The notes beneath the pieces were generated by a model that saw only the letters and a list, made by a program, of their open reading frames with translations, ran no database searches and was not told the DNA's origin. From a virus, in IMG/VR virus record IMGVR_UViG_3300025132_000255, positions 1-25,967 of that record: DNA of 25,967 nt; one strand, written 5' to 3'. Below are positions 22,501 through 25,967 of this stretch, piece after piece (within the stretch, counting starts at the first letter, position 1; every line of letters begins with the position of its first letter). Both the position numbers and the translations under genes were made by a program.

Positions 22501-24245
22501 GTTCTGATGAACTCTTCAAACAGATTACCTTTAGGTCAGCCGCTATGGGCCGCTTGACTGCTGATGCTTACGAATTGGCCTTAGAGCGTGGCGTGAAGCC
22601 AGACAAGATTGATTCTAAGTTTATTTCTGACTACGTAGGTCACCATTTTTCAGGGATGATTAGGGCATCTGGCAGGCGGTACTCAGCAAGAAGTCTTAAG
22701 GATGAGGCAAGGGCAGCATACAACACAAAGGCAGAAGCTGCGATGAAAAGCATGACTCCCTTTGAAGTTGATAAAGAAGACTTCGTAGAAGATTACATTA
22801 AAAAACAACAAAGAGGATTCCTAGAGGACACTTCCAACATGGCGATGGATTATGCTGAAGATGTCACTTTTACACGATCCCTCGATGCTGACCTAAGGCA
22901 ACTACAAGAACTAGGCGATGGGTCTCCTGTGAACATCTCTAAGACTAGAAGGTCTTTTCTTCAGGATACACAAGACATGGTACACCAGCATCCTTGGATG
23001 AGGCTGTTGATGCCTTTTATAAGAACACCAGTTAACTTGTTAAAATGGCCCCTGCAAAGAATGCCTATGGTCATGTCTCCTGACGGTAAGATACTTAACA
23101 AGGAATTTGATTTTATTAAGAAGCTGCACCTCAGGTATCAGGCAGACATGGCCAGTGGTGACACCATGAGGGCCGCTGCAGCCAAGGGAAGAGTCAATGC
23201 TGGTTGGTTCTACTGGTTTGGTTTTGCTTCTGCTGCTCAGTCAGGAACAATCACAGGTGCTGGGCCAAGTAATCCCAGAGAACGCAGAAACTTAATGGCT
23301 ACAGGATGGCGTCCTTACTCGGTTAAGGTAGGAGATAAATACATCAGCTATTCTCGCCTTGATCCCTTTGCTTCAGCACTAGGTCTTGCTGCTGATATGT
23401 ACGAAAAGGTTGCTGACTTAGGACAAGAAGGTGATGTAGAGGATGATTGGATGTTAGCCCTTATGATGGGAGGGGCCTATTCGTTATCAAACAACATGGC
23501 CGACAAGAGCTATCTGGCAGGCATCAACAACGTCCTAAAGGCCCTTATTGATCCTGAACACGAATTTGAAAGCCTTATAAAGAGGCAGGGGTCTTCTTAC
23601 ATACCCAAGATCATTTCCCAGTGGACTCCGATTACGGATGACAACTACATGAAGAAAACCTATGGCATTCTGGAAGGGATGACCGTTAGGGTTCCTTTTG
23701 CTAATCAGACCGTAGAACCTATGAGGAATTATCTAGGTGAACCTATGGAAGCTATGTATGGGCCTACAGTGTGGGCTTCAGGGATTAACCCATTTCTTGT
23801 GTCTAAAGCTAAAGATGATCCCGTATTAGAAGAACTGGCAAATGTGGGTTATGGCTTTGGTGCGCCTTCTCCACGTATCAAGGGTAGTAAGTATCTGGAC
23901 ATGCGTAAGTACCACGATCCTGATACAGGCAGGTCTGCTTTTGATCGTTATCAAGAACTAATAGGAGAGATAAAAACAGGAGGAGGCAAAACCCTTAGGG
24001 ACAAACTGACAGACCTGTTTAAGCACAGGCACTACAAGAGGGCCTCTCTAATGGCTGAACGGGGTCTCCTTCAGTTTGAAGGAACCTACCGTGATCCTAG
24101 GGTTAAAACCATCAAGGCCCTTATGGCCAAATGGCGAGCCGCAGCAAAAGTTCAGGTTCTCCGTGAGTATCCTGACCTGCTTAATGCTGTTAAAGGTTTT
24201 GATGAATCAATCGTTAGGCAAATGCAGGAAATCACAAGACTCTAA
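19551..24245 (+). CDS. gp16: Internal virion protein D (T7 gp16-like)
   Basis: 1564 residues (T7 gp16 is 1318). The largest ejection protein; gp16 is ejected into the cell and helps pull in DNA. Helical throughout. There are hydrophobic stretches near 105-125 (TTLGLGLATTGPIVKGVKAL) and 225-245, and a likely coiled coil around 290-335. A segment from 1145, HPWMRLLMPFIRTPVNLLKW, recurs in gp16 proteins of marine T7-like phages. GGAYSLSNNMADKSYLAGINN follows. The T7 gp16 N-terminal lytic transglycosylase (Glu in QESGFNP, then GLGQIMP) is not visible here, so the protein probably lacks muralytic activity. No good Shine-Dalgarno; it starts one base after the gp15-like stop. Confidence 0.88.
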   Translation: MPVGSIYRNKTQSEMDRYEAQLQDIASRMPDSEENVSYKSHLMRNRSWFENSYKAIGKGGLKAAESTINFVPDMLGAKDRFATFSDYIEDNPESMLFQIVEDTTTLGLGLATTGPIVKGVKALTGLKTSAKQLRDRQLKAAGKRGSKERLGSKAWNIAKEGGLRGGVAEMLAFRGQDEALFMELFFEKNPPWKQAIEEVTAADGWENQPTSELGKRVVQSVENMTGRALFAAEGAFMGALANYLIAGAKVSWRAVRGDTTGGLKKAVEGEDLAGEAAADATEGGKVSAKEAEERELKLAQQEDLANAELSKANDELIEARLNAREGLEESKPVIKDENQRDLNIVPEEADDIIITEATTARGINPEVYTKEPLPKDANLKIQYEPLKGSRTGFEGGVIKVDREAIDAEFSISLKDRDAFTGDNSFNASDIFDDVEDYQRYLIEKEKAKQFYPQLKKETDKGYAKRVERHAINEAKRKGLGHFYKYEFDAPPKMKHLELKEIELELLFKKGKASGAKKLIDMLTGKSGVPASPQALLKQMEEVMRLDTAFTDQGMQYFTGRFMKFFIHHYSKNMARVSDADTFAKAVGYLHNPEGMGLDEIMEEHLFDSIDDMAAAHGLSSKEMLHRVLKGRGAAKNIFTGKDHFGKKLNNEEILSNRSKIDERSMKELNVRIMAYRMEQAIGMKMYRDLSKQVANMSIEDLNGTAAGQDLLKKYLLEMEKQNAKIESLQKLRKSSGRVLRAWRDFNDVGMTGIQGSKLLSERGGLKNIKKHAQRTDAIFEAGDNTLDSSAAAGDYLAKSTGFVDIHNEYWLNSILSSTKTQVVNLMSNSLSMYYKPLEGILGTIGKSGLNAAEKSSARKGFTKAFVQTALIHAQVTRVLAKLGLNKIKNLFDEDGYMSGREDIFKSGSGEANSSYQQALGAVAGARKSLRTGEGTLTKGSDIFDTALPEHISGDLLGDNASNLAKNTLDYIGNMVRIPSKLMVGSDELFKQITFRSAAMGRLTADAYELALERGVKPDKIDSKFISDYVGHHFSGMIRASGRRYSARSLKDEARAAYNTKAEAAMKSMTPFEVDKEDFVEDYIKKQQRGFLEDTSNMAMDYAEDVTFTRSLDADLRQLQELGDGSPVNISKTRRSFLQDTQDMVHQHPWMRLLMPFIRTPVNLLKWPLQRMPMVMSPDGKILNKEFDFIKKLHLRYQADMASGDTMRAAAAKGRVNAGWFYWFGFASAAQSGTITGAGPSNPRERRNLMATGWRPYSVKVGDKYISYSRLDPFASALGLAADMYEKVADLGQEGDVEDDWMLALMMGGAYSLSNNMADKSYLAGINNVLKALIDPEHEFESLIKRQGSSYIPKIISQWTPITDDNYMKKTYGILEGMTVRVPFANQTVEPMRNYLGEPMEAMYGPTVWASGINPFLVSKAKDDPVLEELANVGYGFGAPSPRIKGSKYLDMRKYHDPDTGRSAFDRYQELIGEIKTGGGKTLRDKLTDLFKHRHYKRASLMAERGLLQFEGTYRDPRVKTIKALMAKWRAAAKVQVLREYPDLLNAVKGFDESIVRQMQEITRL

Positions 24246-24919
24246 TGGCCTTCTCACGTTACTACGCTACGGAAGATACCCCAGTTAACTCTGGAGTACT
24301 GACGCATACCATAGCCAACCCAAGTAACAACAACTTTGGTTACCTCGATCCATACCACTTGGAAGTCTATGCGTCCAAAAGCGACCAAAGCATGAGTTCC
24401 TTTCAGGCTGATGTTGCAGCAGGAAACGCTGACCAGTACACCCTGAACAATGACTTCACGCTGGCTAACAATGTTATAACTATTAGCAACCTAGCCACCG
24501 ACAAGAGATACCGCTTGTTCATCAAGAGGGTCACTCCGAAGTTAAGGCACTTTGTAGACTTCCAAGCAGGCTCTCCGCTCACAGAGGCTGACCTAGACAA
24601 TAGTAATAAGTACTCATTGTTTAGAGAGCAGGAGATCGAGGACGATTTAGCAGACGCAAAGGCAGATATACTTGCTATACCTGACCAGCTTTCCGATGAT
24701 GTCTCGCGGTTAAGGACATCGTTTACGACTGAAATAAGTGGGGGCAACAGCGTCTACGATATAACCCACAATCTTGGGTATCACCCAGTTGTGCAGGTAT
24801 ACGAGGGGAACAGCGTACCAAGCGACCAAATAGATTGTGTAGTGACTCACATCAGTACGTCAGTCACACGGTTAACTTTTGAGGGATCGGCAGTAACAGC
24901 AACAGCAGAATTTAGATAA
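24245..24919 (+). CDS. Tail fibre N-terminal adaptor (T7 gp17 N-domain-like), short
   Basis: 224 residues against 553 in T7 gp17. The stretch RLFIKRVTPKLRHFVDFQAG, then SPLTEADLDNSNKYSLFREQE, matches the N-terminal part of T7 gp17 that anchors the fibre to the tail (IEIRRVTSTTDRLVDFTDGS, LRAYDLNVAQIQ). A short helix (EIEDDLADAKADI) follows. The end is a small beta domain (VYDITHNLGYHPVVQVYEG...VTHISTSVTRLTF) of a kind found at fibre tips or joints. It has no receptor-binding distal part, so it probably carries the next protein as an adaptor. Its start overlaps the gp16-like stop (TAATG). Confidence 0.85.
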   Translation: MAFSRYYATEDTPVNSGVLTHTIANPSNNNFGYLDPYHLEVYASKSDQSMSSFQADVAAGNADQYTLNNDFTLANNVITISNLATDKRYRLFIKRVTPKLRHFVDFQAGSPLTEADLDNSNKYSLFREQEIEDDLADAKADILAIPDQLSDDVSRLRTSFTTEISGGNSVYDITHNLGYHPVVQVYEGNSVPSDQIDCVVTHISTSVTRLTFEGSAVTATAEFR

Positions 24920-24920
24920 A

Positions 24921-25967
24921 ATGGCAAATAAGAAGATATTCACGGGGTACACCTTTGAGGGTGGAGGACAGTCTAAGAATCTTCGGCTAGAAGCAGCGAC
25001 AAGTGATCCTACCAATGTCGGTAAGGGCCATGCGTACTACAACACGACAGCAGGAACCATAAAGGTATCCAATGCAGACTCTGATGCTACTGCTTCATGG
25101 AAGACCTTGCTGACTACAGGCTCGTCTATATCTACTGCATCTGTAATCACTTCCACGCTAGAATCGAATAGCGGAAACGCACCGCCGTTTGTTGTCGCTT
25201 CGTCGGACAAGGTGGTGGGCCTCAACGCTGACTTGCTGGACGGGCGTGACACTTCCGATAGTGCGGCTGCCAACAGCATTCCCATCTACGGAACCGACGG
25301 TGTACTCAAGGTCGGCACACCAGCAGCCAATGGAGATGCCGCTACCAAAGCGTATGTGGATACCGAAGTTGCTGGCTTACTTAATTCTGCTCCAGAACAT
25401 TTGGATACACTTGGTGAACTTGCGACTGCATTAGGAACTGCGGATGGGGCAGCAACTATAGTTGCTCAGTTAGCCAACAGACTACGGATAGACGTTAATG
25501 ACCAAGGGTTATCTGCTACTCAATTAACTAATGCCAGAACCAACCTTGGGTTAGGTGCTTTGGCAACTTTGGCTACTGTTGGTGCTTCAGAGATTACTAA
25601 TGGCTCAGTAGATACGGCAGAGTTAGCCAATGACGCAGTTGATGCTGACAAGCTGGACGATTCCGCTTCGTTCACAATGGGCGGGTTGACGGTGAATGGG
25701 GATATTGCCAACACGGGGAACATTAATTCTGGCGGTTATCTATACTTAAAATCGGGTGGTTCTGCTTACGGGGAGCTAGGGTTAGATGGTAACAAGCCAC
25801 GCTTGAGGGCATACGGGTCAAGCGGGTGGCTGGACGTACTCACGGTAGACAATAACAGCGGAAAAATAGGCATAGGAGCAGACGCTACCGCCCCCAGCGG
25901 AACCCTGCACATCAGCACGGCGAGGTATTCTATTACTGAAAAAATTACTAATGGTAATATGGCAAGT
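24921..25967 (+). CDS. Distal tail fibre protein, 3' truncated by window edge
   Basis: 349 residues, open to the window end. Typical fibre modules are visible: an N-terminal segment with GHAYYNTTAGTIKVSNA, LNADLLDGRDT (101-111), SAPEHLDTLGELATALG (from 156), TNLGLGALATLATVGASEI, and NGSVDTAELANDAVDADKL, which are repeats known from T4 gp37-type and other fibres. Then come GDIANTGNINSGGYLYLKSG and GKIGIGADATAPSGTLHIS (from 314), the 'GIGTxxPsxxLHV' motif of bacteriophage fibres. It should trimerise and recognise the host surface. It starts one base after the adaptor stop and has no strong Shine-Dalgarno, which suggests coupled translation. The receptor-binding tip and any chaperone domain lie outside the window. 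Confidence 0.85.
   Translation, partial: MANKKIFTGYTFEGGGQSKNLRLEAATSDPTNVGKGHAYYNTTAGTIKVSNADSDATASWKTLLTTGSSISTASVITSTLESNSGNAPPFVVASSDKVVGLNADLLDGRDTSDSAAANSIPIYGTDGVLKVGTPAANGDAATKAYVDTEVAGLLNSAPEHLDTLGELATALGTADGAATIVAQLANRLRIDVNDQGLSATQLTNARTNLGLGALATLATVGASEITNGSVDTAELANDAVDADKLDDSASFTMGGLTVNGDIANTGNINSGGYLYLKSGGSAYGELGLDGNKPRLRAYGSSGWLDVLTVDNNSGKIGIGADATAPSGTLHISTARYSITEKITNGNMAS

Noticed and set aside
24723-24743. TTACGACTGAAATAAGTGGG as a second T7-like promoter
   Set aside because: About 12 of 21 positions match T7, which is expected by chance in a window this long. It lies inside the adaptor gene and matches the capsid-promoter candidate only partly.
1-25967. Lysogeny genes, tRNAs, CRISPR arrays, insertion sequences, long direct repeats
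   Set aside because: None seen on reading; the repeat-like elements present are short hairpins and fibre-protein sequence motifs.

Overview
The window is the middle and right part of a strictly lytic, T7-like podovirus genome (Autographiviridae-type). Every credible gene lies on the plus strand. The gene order follows the T7 map closely: primase/helicase gp4 (3' end only), DNA polymerase gp5, exonuclease gp6, portal gp8, scaffold gp9, capsid gp10, tail tube gp11 and gp12, internal virion proteins gp13-gp16, and tail fibre gp17. No integrase, repressor, tRNA, CRISPR or IS was seen. Several proteins are much larger than in T7 and the tail fibre is split in two, a style I associate with marine or aquatic T7-like phages. 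The host cannot be named from the sequence.

Region 1 (about 1-4680) is DNA metabolism. It holds the C-terminal half of the helicase, a small ribbon-helix-helix-like protein, a 612-aa family A polymerase with 3'-5' exonuclease, a PD-(D/E)XK nuclease-like protein, a small HExxH metallopeptidase-like protein, a 5'-3' FEN-type exonuclease and a dNMP kinase. Together they unwind and copy phage DNA, degrade host DNA and supply nucleotides. Neighbouring genes overlap or share start/stop bases.

Region 2 (4670-8122) runs from two small proteins through the portal and scaffold to a compact, probable lysis cassette. Two very short genes are threaded between the larger ones by shared stop/start bases: 40 aa at 6678 and 18 aa at 7525. 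The cassette has a two-TM holin candidate, a 57-aa ORF in a second frame and a lipoprotein in the third frame, all overlapping.

Region 3 (8123-9526) is the major capsid gene, the only gene with real non-coding DNA on both sides. Upstream are a candidate phage-RNA-polymerase promoter and a leader that can form three small hairpins. Downstream is a strong intrinsic terminator. This is the layout of T7 phi10 / gene 10 / T-phi.

Region 4 (9527-25967) holds the tail and ejection proteins: gp11-like, a very large gp12-like nozzle (1511 aa), gp13-, gp14-, gp15- and gp16-like proteins, a short gp17-type adaptor (224 aa) and a second fibre protein that runs off the window. Terminase and lysozyme genes, RNA polymerase and the primase half of gp4 must lie outside the window. 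No stretch longer than 300 bases lacks a gene. Comparisons with T7 proteins are from memory, not from a search.
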